From Virgibacillus salexigens (GTDB taxonomy: Bacteria > Bacillota > Bacilli > Bacillales > Amphibacillaceae), in the NCBI RefSeq assembly GCF_014905415.1, contig NZ_BNEO01000001.1, forward strand, positions 744,001-808,000: a DNA stretch of 64,000 nt. Direction: 5' to 3'. A model generated the notes under the pieces. The model made no database searches. It was not told where the DNA came from and saw only the letters and a list, made by a program, of their open reading frames with translations. Below, piece by piece: positions 35,826 through 44,698 of this stretch. Numbering within the stretch: the stretch's first letter is position 1; each line of letters begins with the position of its first letter. The translations under genes were made by a program, and so were the position numbers.

Positions 35826-37106
35826 CTATAATCTCCGTAGTTCTATATTTTCAGGACAATCTGATTTATCCAACTTACTTTTAACATCAAATACTATTCC
35901 TTTTCCATGCTTTAGTAGGTGGTCAAACATCCCCCAACCTTCATCCAAATAAGACTTATGTGGGACAGCGAAAACAACTGCTTCAGCAGGTTTTAACTCT
36001 TTATATGGACTTAAGTCAATTTCATATTCTTTATAAGCTTCCTCAGCATCTGCATATGCATCGGTTATTTGCACATTTATATCAAAATCCTCTAGTTCTT
36101 TTACTATATCTATCACTCTAGTATTACGTAGGTCTGACACATTCTCTTTAAAAGTAAAACCAAGTAAGGTAACAGTGGAACCTTGAACGGGCATATTTTT
36201 CTTAATCATTTGTTTGACTAAAGATGTTGCTATAAACTTTCCTACATTATCATTTGTCTTTCTACCTGCTAAAATTACTTCAGGATGATGACCTACTTTT
36301 TGCGCTTTATATGTAAGATAGTATGGATCTACTCCTATGCAATGTCCTCCTACTAATCCTGGTGAAAAATTTAAAAAGTTCCACTTTGTACCAGCTGCTT
36401 CTAGAACTTCTGCTGTATCAATACCTAGTTTTTCAAATATAACGGATAGCTCATTCATAAGTGATATATTCAAATCTCTTTGTGTATTTTCAATAACTTT
36501 AGCTGCTTCAGCTACTTTAATAGAACTTGCCTTATGCACACCGGCTTTTACAACGTCTCCATATACATCAGAAATAGTTTCGAGAACTTCATTATTTTGG
36601 CCTGAAACTACTTTAGTAATTGTAGTAAATGTATGCTCTTTATCACCAGGGTTAATTCTCTCAGGAGAGTAACCTACAAAGAAATCTTCACCACATTTTA
36701 ATCCCGATGCTTTTTCAAGTACTGGGGCACATTCTTCTTCCGTTGCTCCTGGATAAACTGTGGACTCGTAAACAACAATTGTTCCCTTTGTTAGGTTTTC
36801 TCCTATTGTCTGAGATGCTTTAACCAATGGTATTAAGTCTGGCTGTTTATTATCTGTTATTGGTGTCGGTACAGCAACTATTATAAAATTTGCTTTACTT
36901 ATATCTGATGAACTGGAAGTAAATTCAACTGCTGCTTCTTCTAAATCCTTAACATCAACTTCATTAGTTCGATCATAACCTTGCTTTAATTCTTCTATCC
37001 GTTGTGGATTTATATCGAACCCAATAATATTTTGCTTTTTTCCAAATTCTACTGCCAAGGGAAGTCCTACATACCCTAATCCGACTACAGCTACTCTTTG
37101 TTCCAT
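35826..37106 (-). CDS. UDP-N-acetylhexosamine 6-dehydrogenase (TviB/WbpO type)
   Basis: This 426-residue nucleotide-sugar dehydrogenase starts at ATG 37104-37106, overlapping the epimerase stop by one base (TAATG); the longest frame begins eleven codons earlier without support. The NAD motif VAVVGLGYVGLPLAVEFG opens the protein. The catalytic Cys is in LVGGHCIGVDPYYLTYKAQ, and AAGTKWNFLNFSPGL marks the TviB/WbpO/VipA subgroup that oxidises UDP-GlcNAc or UDP-GalNAc to the uronic acid, rather than plain UDP-glucose. It supplies an acidic sugar for the polymer. The exact sugar is not certain. Confidence 0.87.
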   Translation of the reverse strand: MEQRVAVVGLGYVGLPLAVEFGKKQNIIGFDINPQRIEELKQGYDRTNEVDVKDLEEAAVEFTSSSSDISKANFIIVAVPTPITDNKQPDLIPLVKASQTIGENLTKGTIVVYESTVYPGATEEECAPVLEKASGLKCGEDFFVGYSPERINPGDKEHTFTTITKVVSGQNNEVLETISDVYGDVVKAGVHKASSIKVAEAAKVIENTQRDLNISLMNELSVIFEKLGIDTAEVLEAAGTKWNFLNFSPGLVGGHCIGVDPYYLTYKAQKVGHHPEVILAGRKTNDNVGKFIATSLVKQMIKKNMPVQGSTVTLLGFTFKENVSDLRNTRVIDIVKELEDFDINVQITDAYADAEEAYKEYEIDLSPYKELKPAEAVVFAVPHKSYLDEGWGMFDHLLKHGKGIVFDVKSKLDKSDCPENIELRRL

Positions 37107-38119
37107 TATAAATTCACCTCGTAATATTCTAAATACCAATCAATAAAGTTATTTACACCCTCTTGAATGGAAGTCTGTGGTTTAAAATTAATATCTCTAA
37201 ACAAGTCTTCAACGTTAGCATATGTCTCAGGTACATCTCCTGCTTGAAGAGGTAAATAATTCTTCTTAGCTTTTTTACCTAACTTATTCTCTATTGCCTC
37301 AATAAAATCCATCAATCGAACCGGGCTATTGTTTCCAATATTATAGACCTTGTATGGCGCATAACTTGATCCTGGATCCGGATTTACACCTGACCATTCC
37401 GGATTTGGTTTTGCTGGTCTTTTCGTTAGCCTAGAAATACTTTCAACAATGTCATCAACATACGTAAAATCACGCATCATATTTCCATGGTTAAATACGT
37501 TTATGGGCTCATCATTTACAATTGCTTTAGTAAATAAAAATAGTGCCATATCTGGACGCCCCCATGGACCATATACAGTAAAGAAACGTAAACCAGTTGT
37601 CGGTATATCGTACAAATGGCTATATGTATGTGCCATCAATTCATTTGATTTTTTAGTAGCAGCATATAAGCTTAGTGGATGATCTATATTATCACTTGTT
37701 GAAAATGGTTTTGTTAAATTGGCACCATATACTGAACTGGAAGAAGCATAAATTAAATGCTTTATATTATTATGACGACACGCTTCAAGAATGTTTGTAA
37801 AGCCAACTATATTCGAGTTTATATAGGCATGCGGATTTTCCAAACTATAGCGAACTCCTGCTTGTGCTGCAAGATTAATTACTATATTTGGTTTATACTT
37901 TTCAAACGTTTTATTAACTGTTTCCAAGTCCTCTAAATGCGCTTTAATAAAAACAAAGTTATTAGTTAATTGACTTAATCTATATTCTTTTAAATGAGGA
38001 TCGTAATAATCGTTTAGATTATCAATACCAATTACTTGATGACCTTCTTCAAGTAATCTTTTGGATAAATGTGAACCTATGAAACCTGCTGCACCTGTAA
38101 CTAATATTGTTTTATTCAT
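37106..38119 (-). CDS. NAD-dependent UDP-uronate 4-epimerase (CapI/GAE type)
   Basis: This 337-residue short-chain epimerase has the NAD motif [18 protein letters not shown], the catalytic YAATKKSNE (Tyr-x-x-x-Lys) near residue 155, and the [13 protein letters not shown] and [13 protein letters not shown] motifs typical of UDP-glucuronate 4-epimerases. It converts a UDP-gluco-uronate to the galacto form. Together with the adjacent dehydrogenase this gives a galacturonate-type or N-acetylgalactosaminuronate-type precursor. ATG follows AAGGTGG. Confidence 0.9.
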   Translation of the reverse strand: MNKTILVTGAAGFIGSHLSKRLLEEGHQVIGIDNLNDYYDPHLKEYRLSQLTNNFVFIKAHLEDLETVNKTFEKYKPNIVINLAAQAGVRYSLENPHAYINSNIVGFTNILEACRHNNIKHLIYASSSSVYGANLTKPFSTSDNIDHPLSLYAATKKSNELMAHTYSHLYDIPTTGLRFFTVYGPWGRPDMALFLFTKAIVNDEPINVFNHGNMMRDFTYVDDIVESISRLTKRPAKPNPEWSGVNPDPGSSYAPYKVYNIGNNSPVRLMDFIEAIENKLGKKAKKNYLPLQAGDVPETYANVEDLFRDINFKPQTSIQEGVNNFIDWYLEYYEVNL

Positions 38120-38131
38120 TTGGAAACCACC

Positions 38132-39250
38132 TTAAATTTTATATAATTCCTCAAACTGCTTTGAAACTTTAATAATATCAAAATTATTAACTACTCTTTT
38201 TCTAGCTAAAGACCCTAAATGCTCTCTCTCATCTTTAGACTTAATTAACATTTCAGTAATTCCATCTGCTAAAGAAATTGGATCTTTAGTAGGTACTGTA
38301 ATGCCTGTATCTCCAACGATGTAAGCTGAATCACCTGCATCTGTCACAACACAAGGTGTCTCACATGCCATAGCTTCTCCTATTACGTTCGGAAAACCTT
38401 CATCTCTTGATGAAGAAACAAAAATATCTGCAGCTGACATTAAAGCAGGTATATCTTCTCTTCTATCCAGTAAGTTAATATTATTATTTAGATCATTTTG
38501 ATTCAGGATTTTCATTAAATCTTTATTTTCTCTATTAATATCCGTACCTATTAAAAACGCATGAAATTTAAATCCCCTCTGTTTAACTATTTTTAATGCA
38601 TTTAATAGATTTTCATGATCTTTTAAAATGTTCCACCGACCAACATGTACAATGTGAGGTACATTCTCATTATTATTAATAGTATTATTAGCACACTGTT
38701 TTTCTTCGGTTTCCTTGCTAAATTGACTTAACTCAAATCCATTCGGAATTACAACTAAATTTTTATTAGAGAACCCGAATCTCTCATGTACTTCTTTTGC
38801 TTTATATGAACAGCTAACTATTACATCAACACTCTTTGATAGCCTAGAATTAATCTTCGCCACCATAATAGTTGTAGATTTATTTAATTTTGAGTCTAAA
38901 TTACTTCTTCGAATCCCCCATATTATTTTTTTAACCTTTGAAAACCTGTACATTAGATATCCAAACAAATCAGCATGATACATCCAAGTTTGAATTATAT
39001 CCGTATTTTTGATATGTTTTTTTGCTTTTCTGAACCCTCTAACACTTGGAATACCTTGTTTCATATTTAGACTAATAACTTCAAATCCTAATTCTTTTAT
39101 TCTTTTACCATAAATACCTTCATCCAGCATTGATATTACGTTTACTTCGTATTTCTTTTGATTCGTATATTTTAGTAATTTATACAGCATTGTTTCTGCC
39201 CCACCCATGTTCAGGCCTGTAATTATATGGGTTATTTTTAATTTTCTCAT
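38132..39250 (-). CDS. Glycosyltransferase family 4
   Basis: This GT4 enzyme of about 372 residues starts at ATG 39248-39250; the longer frame begins at a GTG within the ribosome binding region. Motifs include the N-terminal ITHIITGLNMGGAETMLYKL, typical of EpsF/CapM-like transferases, and VSSSRDEGFPNVIGEAMACE near residue 285 as the donor-binding signature. It acts in assembly of the EPS repeat unit. Donor and acceptor sugars cannot be read from sequence. Confidence 0.88.
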   Translation of the reverse strand: MRKLKITHIITGLNMGGAETMLYKLLKYTNQKKYEVNVISMLDEGIYGKRIKELGFEVISLNMKQGIPSVRGFRKAKKHIKNTDIIQTWMYHADLFGYLMYRFSKVKKIIWGIRRSNLDSKLNKSTTIMVAKINSRLSKSVDVIVSCSYKAKEVHERFGFSNKNLVVIPNGFELSQFSKETEEKQCANNTINNNENVPHIVHVGRWNILKDHENLLNALKIVKQRGFKFHAFLIGTDINRENKDLMKILNQNDLNNNINLLDRREDIPALMSAADIFVSSSRDEGFPNVIGEAMACETPCVVTDAGDSAYIVGDTGITVPTKDPISLADGITEMLIKSKDEREHLGSLARKRVVNNFDIIKVSKQFEELYKI

Positions 39251-39273
39251 TTTAATCACATCTCTTAACCATG

Positions 39274-40764
39274 CTATTTTCTAAGCTTACTTCTCAAGGT
39301 TTGATAACCTCTAATTTTTGGAGGTATAATTAAAGCATTTAATCTATCTTTAAAACTATTTTCATAATTGACATAAGTATTTATATGATATTTTTTCAAA
39401 AACATTGAAAAAACCGTTAACCAACTTATTGTTGAATCAATTTTGTTAACACTGTTAGTAGTTGCTTTTGGCCACATTTTATATATCTTTATAAGAGATT
39501 TCTCATTAAATATTCCTAAATCCATTAATAAATCAAAATCTAATTCTTTTTCTATAAAACTCCTCAAATCGTTTCTCAACCAGGTACCATAATGATGTGA
39601 AGATGGTCTACCATTATCTTCACTTACATTCTCTTCACTACCAAAAACCTTACCTGTTCGCGCCCAAGGGATATCCGATATCTCACCAGGTAACAGTGGT
39701 AATATATTTTCATATAATATATCTGATCTAATAGATAAATCTAACCCCCATAGAAATCGTACAACCTTTGGTGAGGTAAATAATTGAAACAAGGGTTTTT
39801 CCATAGCAATAATACTCATTGCTGTAGTTAAATATCTTCGAGCGTGATTTCTTTGATATTCTGTTTCCCTATATTGATATTCTTCGCGGTTATGCTTATC
39901 TATTGAGTTTCTATAACTCATAGAATCTTTTTTCATTTTTTCATAATATTCCTGTACCAGCTCCTCGTTAAGTAAACCTAATTTATTAGCATTTTTAAAG
40001 ACGACAGGAGGAGCGTTACTTAAAGAAGTGCCATTGTACTCAGCTCTTCCTAGTGTATCACCATAGCTTCCTGCTAATATAATATCAGTATCTGTATCTT
40101 TAGCTACTGCATTCATGGCATGTAAATTATAAGGGATAATCTCTGCCCCTACTTTATGTACTAGATGGAAATTTTCCTTTAATGTATCCGGGTCTAAAGG
40201 AAAATGTTTATAGTCCCAATGAAAAATATTAGCAATTCGTTTTGCATACCAAACGTCACGACTGTCATTAACTCCCCAATTATAGACAATTATATCCCCA
40301 TTAAAATCCTTATTTATTTGAGTTTCTCTTAATACTCCTGCTAGAATTCTACTATCCATTCCACCTGATAAAAGAATCCCCACTCTTTTAGCATCACCAA
40401 TATAATCTAAAATCTCTTCATATACGATTTCTTTCAACTTTATTGCTGCTTCTTTGGGATCGATAATTTTTTTGTCGTGTGGAGGAACTTCAAAATATTC
40501 CCATTCAGCCAATAGTTCATTATATTTTGCCAACCAGGGTGCTCTTTTTATTGACTTGATTAAAGTTTTATCACCTATTACATAGCTTCTCATTAATATT
40601 TCTATTACAGACTGTAATTCAAGTTCAGGTTTTCTTATTGGCGAATTCTTCAAAACCTCATTAAAATTCAAACTGAAGAACGGTTCCTCATTATCCATTG
40701 AATAGTAAGGGTATTGACTCCCAATGTATTCCTGTGTAGTTAACCAAATTGGCCAATTACTCAT
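39274..40764 (-). CDS. Asparagine-synthetase-like protein lacking the glutaminase domain
   Basis: This 496-residue protein has the ATP pyrophosphatase loop RVGILLSGGMDSRILAGVL (about residues 128-146), the hallmark of the asparagine synthetase/beta-lactam synthetase fold. It does not begin with the Met-Cys of class II glutamine amidotransferases, and its N-terminal segment bears no amidotransferase motifs, so it cannot take ammonia from glutamine in the usual way. Proteins of this kind occur in polysaccharide loci and may amidate or acylate a sugar carboxylate. Since the locus makes a uronic acid, uronamide formation is an appealing guess, not shown by sequence. ATG follows AAAGGGGAG. Confidence 0.75.
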   Translation of the reverse strand: MSNWPIWLTTQEYIGSQYPYYSMDNEEPFFSLNFNEVLKNSPIRKPELELQSVIEILMRSYVIGDKTLIKSIKRAPWLAKYNELLAEWEYFEVPPHDKKIIDPKEAAIKLKEIVYEEILDYIGDAKRVGILLSGGMDSRILAGVLRETQINKDFNGDIIVYNWGVNDSRDVWYAKRIANIFHWDYKHFPLDPDTLKENFHLVHKVGAEIIPYNLHAMNAVAKDTDTDIILAGSYGDTLGRAEYNGTSLSNAPPVVFKNANKLGLLNEELVQEYYEKMKKDSMSYRNSIDKHNREEYQYRETEYQRNHARRYLTTAMSIIAMEKPLFQLFTSPKVVRFLWGLDLSIRSDILYENILPLLPGEISDIPWARTGKVFGSEENVSEDNGRPSSHHYGTWLRNDLRSFIEKELDFDLLMDLGIFNEKSLIKIYKMWPKATTNSVNKIDSTISWLTVFSMFLKKYHINTYVNYENSFKDRLNALIIPPKIRGYQTLRSKLRK

Positions 40765-40769
40765 AAATT

Positions 40770-41852
40770 TTACTCCCCTTTTATAGCTGATAAAAATACA
40801 TTTTCATATTTCTTAACTACGCTTTCAATTCCAAAGTGTTCTATTAATTTAGGAAGAACTTTGTCATCATATTGTTTAAAAGAATCTTCATTTATTATCA
40901 ACTTGTCAACAAATCTATTTTCTAAATTTAGGCTTTTCAATATGTCTATGGTTCCACCAGGATGCTTTAGAATTAATACAGGTACTTCCAAAGCCAGTGC
41001 TTCAATAAGTGTATTAGGCATGCCTTCATGTTTGGATGCCATAATAAACAAATCAGCATGCTTAATCCATTTATATGGATTCATCTGAAACCCTAAAAAG
41101 ATCACGTTTTTGGATAACCTCTTTTGTTCAACATATTCTTTCAATTTATTTTCTTTTGGACCTTTCCCTATTATGTAAAGATTAGTCTTTGAATTTTGTT
41201 TATAGTATTCATAAAATGCATCTATAATCTTTGGAATTCCTTTAACTTCAGTTAATCTACCTACAAAAAAAATGTTATTATATTGTGAATTAATTTTATT
41301 TTTTACATTTTCGCTAGTATCCAAAAGAATTGAATTTATATCAATTGGATTATAGATTTTAATAACTTTTGAAATATCTACACCCGTAAATTCAACGAAA
41401 TCATCTTTCATCAATTCTGATTGACATATTATTTTATCTGCTTTATTGTAATATTTTGTTATTCTACTTTTTAATGATTTTATTAAAGGATTAGAACTTG
41501 TATTTTTAGAGATTATATTAGTTTGTCTCACTATTATTTTAGTTTTTATTGGAAAAAAATATTTTAATATGAGTAATATAATGTTCATATGTCCGTGCGT
41601 TGAAACAATTAACTCAGGTTTTTCATTACGGATTAACTTTATTATTTTAAATAGTGAATTTCTTAAACGTTTTTTATTTAAATTTATAACATTTATATTA
41701 TCTGTTACGTTATACACATTCCTTTCATCGGATAAATATATAAGCGTAACATCAAAAACGGATTTATCAATTCCATTTACTAAATTTACAAATACTCTTT
41801 CTGCTCCTCCACCTGCTAGGCTAGGAATCATAAAAAAAACCTTTCTTCTCAT
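40770..41852 (-). CDS. Glycosyltransferase family 4
   Basis: This 360-residue enzyme begins with the PSLAGGGAERVFVNLVNGI stretch common in GT4 transferases. NIFFVGRLTEVKGIPKIIDA (near residue 195) and ASKHEGMPNTLIEALALEVP (near residue 280) form the donor site. It is 6 bp from the asparagine-synthetase-like gene. ATG follows GGAGGATATGTT. This is the third glycosyltransferase of the locus, suggesting a repeat unit of about four sugars including the initiating one. Confidence 0.87.
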   Translation of the reverse strand: MRRKVFFMIPSLAGGGAERVFVNLVNGIDKSVFDVTLIYLSDERNVYNVTDNINVINLNKKRLRNSLFKIIKLIRNEKPELIVSTHGHMNIILLILKYFFPIKTKIIVRQTNIISKNTSSNPLIKSLKSRITKYYNKADKIICQSELMKDDFVEFTGVDISKVIKIYNPIDINSILLDTSENVKNKINSQYNNIFFVGRLTEVKGIPKIIDAFYEYYKQNSKTNLYIIGKGPKENKLKEYVEQKRLSKNVIFLGFQMNPYKWIKHADLFIMASKHEGMPNTLIEALALEVPVLILKHPGGTIDILKSLNLENRFVDKLIINEDSFKQYDDKVLPKLIEHFGIESVVKKYENVFLSAIKGE

Positions 41853-41863
41853 AACATATCCTC

Positions 41864-43306
41864 CTAGCTTTTTAATTTTAATCTATAAAGAATTAAATCC
41901 CTAACACCAATAATATTCAGAATAAACATAAACATAAAATAGGTAATGCCCCCAGTAAGAACTATAATAATTAAATTTAACCAACTGACATTATTTATAG
42001 GTAAAAAGCTTAAAAGAATAAATAGCATAAAGTTAGAGAATATAATTTTAATTATTTGTTTCCCCGGAATACTCATTGGGAATATTTTAAAACCAATTAA
42101 TATACTTAGTACAATTCCTATTAAATAAGATACTATTGTTGCAACAACTGCTCCTATGACTCCTAATATAGGTATTAATATTATATTGATAATAATATTT
42201 GATAGAGCACCAAATGCCACTGGGATAATTTGAGAGGAAGTGCTTTTACCTAACTGAAAAGCGTAATCAAAAAAATATGCTTTTAAACCTGCTAGAAAAG
42301 AAGCAATTGAAATCAACTGAATTATTCTTATAGCCTCAGGGCTATTATAATTACTTCCTAAAAATAAACCTGCTATAAACGGTGCCAACATGTACATGGC
42401 AATAGTAAATGGTAAAGTAATAGATAATAAAACTTCTGCGTATTGTCTTATTCTCTGATTCATTTTTTTAATCCTATTGTGCTCTAATTCTCTTACAAAA
42501 ATAGGAAAGAAAGCCATGCTAAATACCATGAACACATTTGTCAATGTGAAGGTAGAAAATTCATATGGTAGAGTATATAATCCTACTGATTCAGCGTCCA
42601 AAAAATAATCAATTAAAATTCTATCAGATGAACTTACAATAAATACTAATAAAAATGAAAAGGTTAAGGGAAACCCATATTGAAAGGTTTCTTTTAAAAA
42701 ACTTCTATTTAAGCTTAAATACTGTATGTTAAATTTAAAATATTTCTTAAAATATATTGCTATTGGGATAGTCTGTGCAATTATTATACCTATAAAAATT
42801 GCTTCTTCATTCAAATTAAAAATTAGTACCAAAGCTGTTATAAAGGTAATTTTTAGAATTGCTCTTGTTACCATACTATAAGCAAATACTTTTGATAGAA
42901 GTTTAGCTCGCGCTAAAGCCATTAATTGCTCATATAAAGCTTGTGAGATTATAACAATTAAACCTAAACTATATAAATCCCTTAATTGACTCTCAATATT
43001 GTATATACAGAGAAATAATACCCATAAGAACGAGAGACCTATACTTACCAGTAGGAATATAAACAACGTGAAATTTTCAAACTCATATTCTTTATTCTTT
43101 TTGTAATATTTTTGATAAAAACGAGAACAGCTCATTCTTATCCATGGAAATAATATAGATTGAATTAGTCCAAGTATTGCAAATACATATGCATATCTTC
43201 CAAATTCTTCTTTTGTAAAGATCCGTGCATATATCATCAATCCAAGAAAGTTCACTATACCTGGAATTATTTTTGCTGGAGCATAATGCAGTAAGTATTT
43301 AATCAT
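41864..43306 (-). CDS. Polysaccharide flippase (Wzx-like)
   Basis: This 480-residue protein has about 12-14 hydrophobic helices and few charged residues, beginning KYLLHYAPAKIIPGIVNFLG. The overall layout matches the MOP superfamily (RfbX/Wzx), which moves lipid-linked repeat units across the membrane. Its DNA is noticeably AT-rich compared with the sugar-nucleotide genes, common for Wzx and Wzy genes and consistent with transfer. ATG follows CAGGTGAAAAA. Confidence 0.87.
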   Translation of the reverse strand: MIKYLLHYAPAKIIPGIVNFLGLMIYARIFTKEEFGRYAYVFAILGLIQSILFPWIRMSCSRFYQKYYKKNKEYEFENFTLFIFLLVSIGLSFLWVLFLCIYNIESQLRDLYSLGLIVIISQALYEQLMALARAKLLSKVFAYSMVTRAILKITFITALVLIFNLNEEAIFIGIIIAQTIPIAIYFKKYFKFNIQYLSLNRSFLKETFQYGFPLTFSFLLVFIVSSSDRILIDYFLDAESVGLYTLPYEFSTFTLTNVFMVFSMAFFPIFVRELEHNRIKKMNQRIRQYAEVLLSITLPFTIAMYMLAPFIAGLFLGSNYNSPEAIRIIQLISIASFLAGLKAYFFDYAFQLGKSTSSQIIPVAFGALSNIIINIILIPILGVIGAVVATIVSYLIGIVLSILIGFKIFPMSIPGKQIIKIIFSNFMLFILLSFLPINNVSWLNLIIIVLTGGITYFMFMFILNIIGVRDLILYRLKLKS

Positions 43307-43321
43307 TTTTTCACCTGGACT

Positions 43322-44647
43322 TTATATTTTATATAGCAAGTTAGTAGCATTCTTTTTTCTCTTAAAAAAATAGATAAATATAAGAAAAGCAAAAAGTAAA
43401 CAAAAATCACTTTTGTACACATTTGTAGGACTTGCATAAGGAACTATTAGACTAAAGAAGAAAATGAACTGTATATAGAATATAACTACTAGAAGATTAT
43501 TCTTATCTGACAATATCTTTTCTACGCAACCTATAGTAATACCAAAGAAAAAAGTAATTAATATTACTCCACTTATACCAAAACTATAAAAACCTAGACT
43601 TACAAGGTCTATTGGAATACCAGACATATTTAAAAAAGATTCTGTATTTAATTGGGTTGCATTCATAGGAACACTAAAAGGTAATATGGCAGAAGGTAAT
43701 AAGTTAAAAAAACCAAGGAGAAAGTCAAAAAATAACCTTGGAACACCGTTGAAAAAGGAATTTTCCATTGCGTGTGTTAGAGTGTAAAATGGAAACGAAA
43801 ACTCTCCAATAATCTGACTGAATTTTATACCGCTAACCTGTAATGATACATCACCTACAAAAAAATAATTAAAAACACTTTTTCCAAAGTATACTAAGAA
43901 TAAAAAAACTACAATAATTAAAGGAATATATTTTAATATATTTTTTCTATAATACATAACATTTAATATAAAGAAACTAATTAAAAAAACTAATACTCCC
44001 ATCCTACTTGCTCGATTAAAGTATAATAGTAGAGAAGCAACAAAATAAATAATAAAAAATAATTGATATCTATTAAAAAATTTACTTTTACTGTTTTTTG
44101 ATAACCCATAAAAAATAAAGCAGGATATTGGAATGAATAATGCTAAATTTCTCACAAATGCTAATGGAGTAGGATCTATTGAACCACTTCTATATAAAGT
44201 ATTAGTACTTAGAAAAGCTTCCACTCCACCAACTGAAAAAATAAAGACAAGTAAGAAGCTTATACCTAAAACACCAATTATATGTGCAAATTTTTCAACC
44301 ATACAGTTGTTCTCTTCAAACTTAGATGGTAAGTTTTTTACTAATTTCCATCTTTTAGAAAATGATAAACCGAATAACATAGATAAATAACCAACAAGTA
44401 CATAAAATAGAGCTTTAAAAGATGAGCCGCTTTCAACATCTACTATAAAAGTCCAAGATGAAAATTCTAGATTGAAAAAGTATATACTTAAAGGAGTAAC
44501 AACAAAGCTTAAAAAAAATAAAAGGTTTACTCCTGATAGTAAATCGAATGGCTTTGAATCCTTTTTTCTTGTAAATTCATTTATTAAAATACAGAAACCT
44601 AAAATTACAGCAAAAATTGTCGAGTATATTCCCATTTTACACACCAC
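43322..44647 (-). CDS. O-antigen/EPS polymerase (Wzy-like)
   Basis: This protein of about 441 residues has 10-12 predicted helices and a large loop around residues 265-320, the general layout of Wzy polymerases. No specific sequence motif confirms it; the assignment rests on topology, size and its place next to the flippase. The start is unclear: GTG 44645-44647 gives the longest form, and ATG 44633-44635 four codons later is also possible. The gene is very AT-rich. Confidence 0.75.
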   Translation of the reverse strand: MVCKMGIYSTIFAVILGFCILINEFTRKKDSKPFDLLSGVNLLFFLSFVVTPLSIYFFNLEFSSWTFIVDVESGSSFKALFYVLVGYLSMLFGLSFSKRWKLVKNLPSKFEENNCMVEKFAHIIGVLGISFLLVFIFSVGGVEAFLSTNTLYRSGSIDPTPLAFVRNLALFIPISCFIFYGLSKNSKSKFFNRYQLFFIIYFVASLLLYFNRASRMGVLVFLISFFILNVMYYRKNILKYIPLIIVVFLFLVYFGKSVFNYFFVGDVSLQVSGIKFSQIIGEFSFPFYTLTHAMENSFFNGVPRLFFDFLLGFFNLLPSAILPFSVPMNATQLNTESFLNMSGIPIDLVSLGFYSFGISGVILITFFFGITIGCVEKILSDKNNLLVVIFYIQFIFFFSLIVPYASPTNVYKSDFCLLFAFLIFIYFFKRKKNATNLLYKI

Positions 44648-44698
44648 TTTTTTATTAACATTATTACTAGTACCTTAAATAATTATTTTTTAACTATT

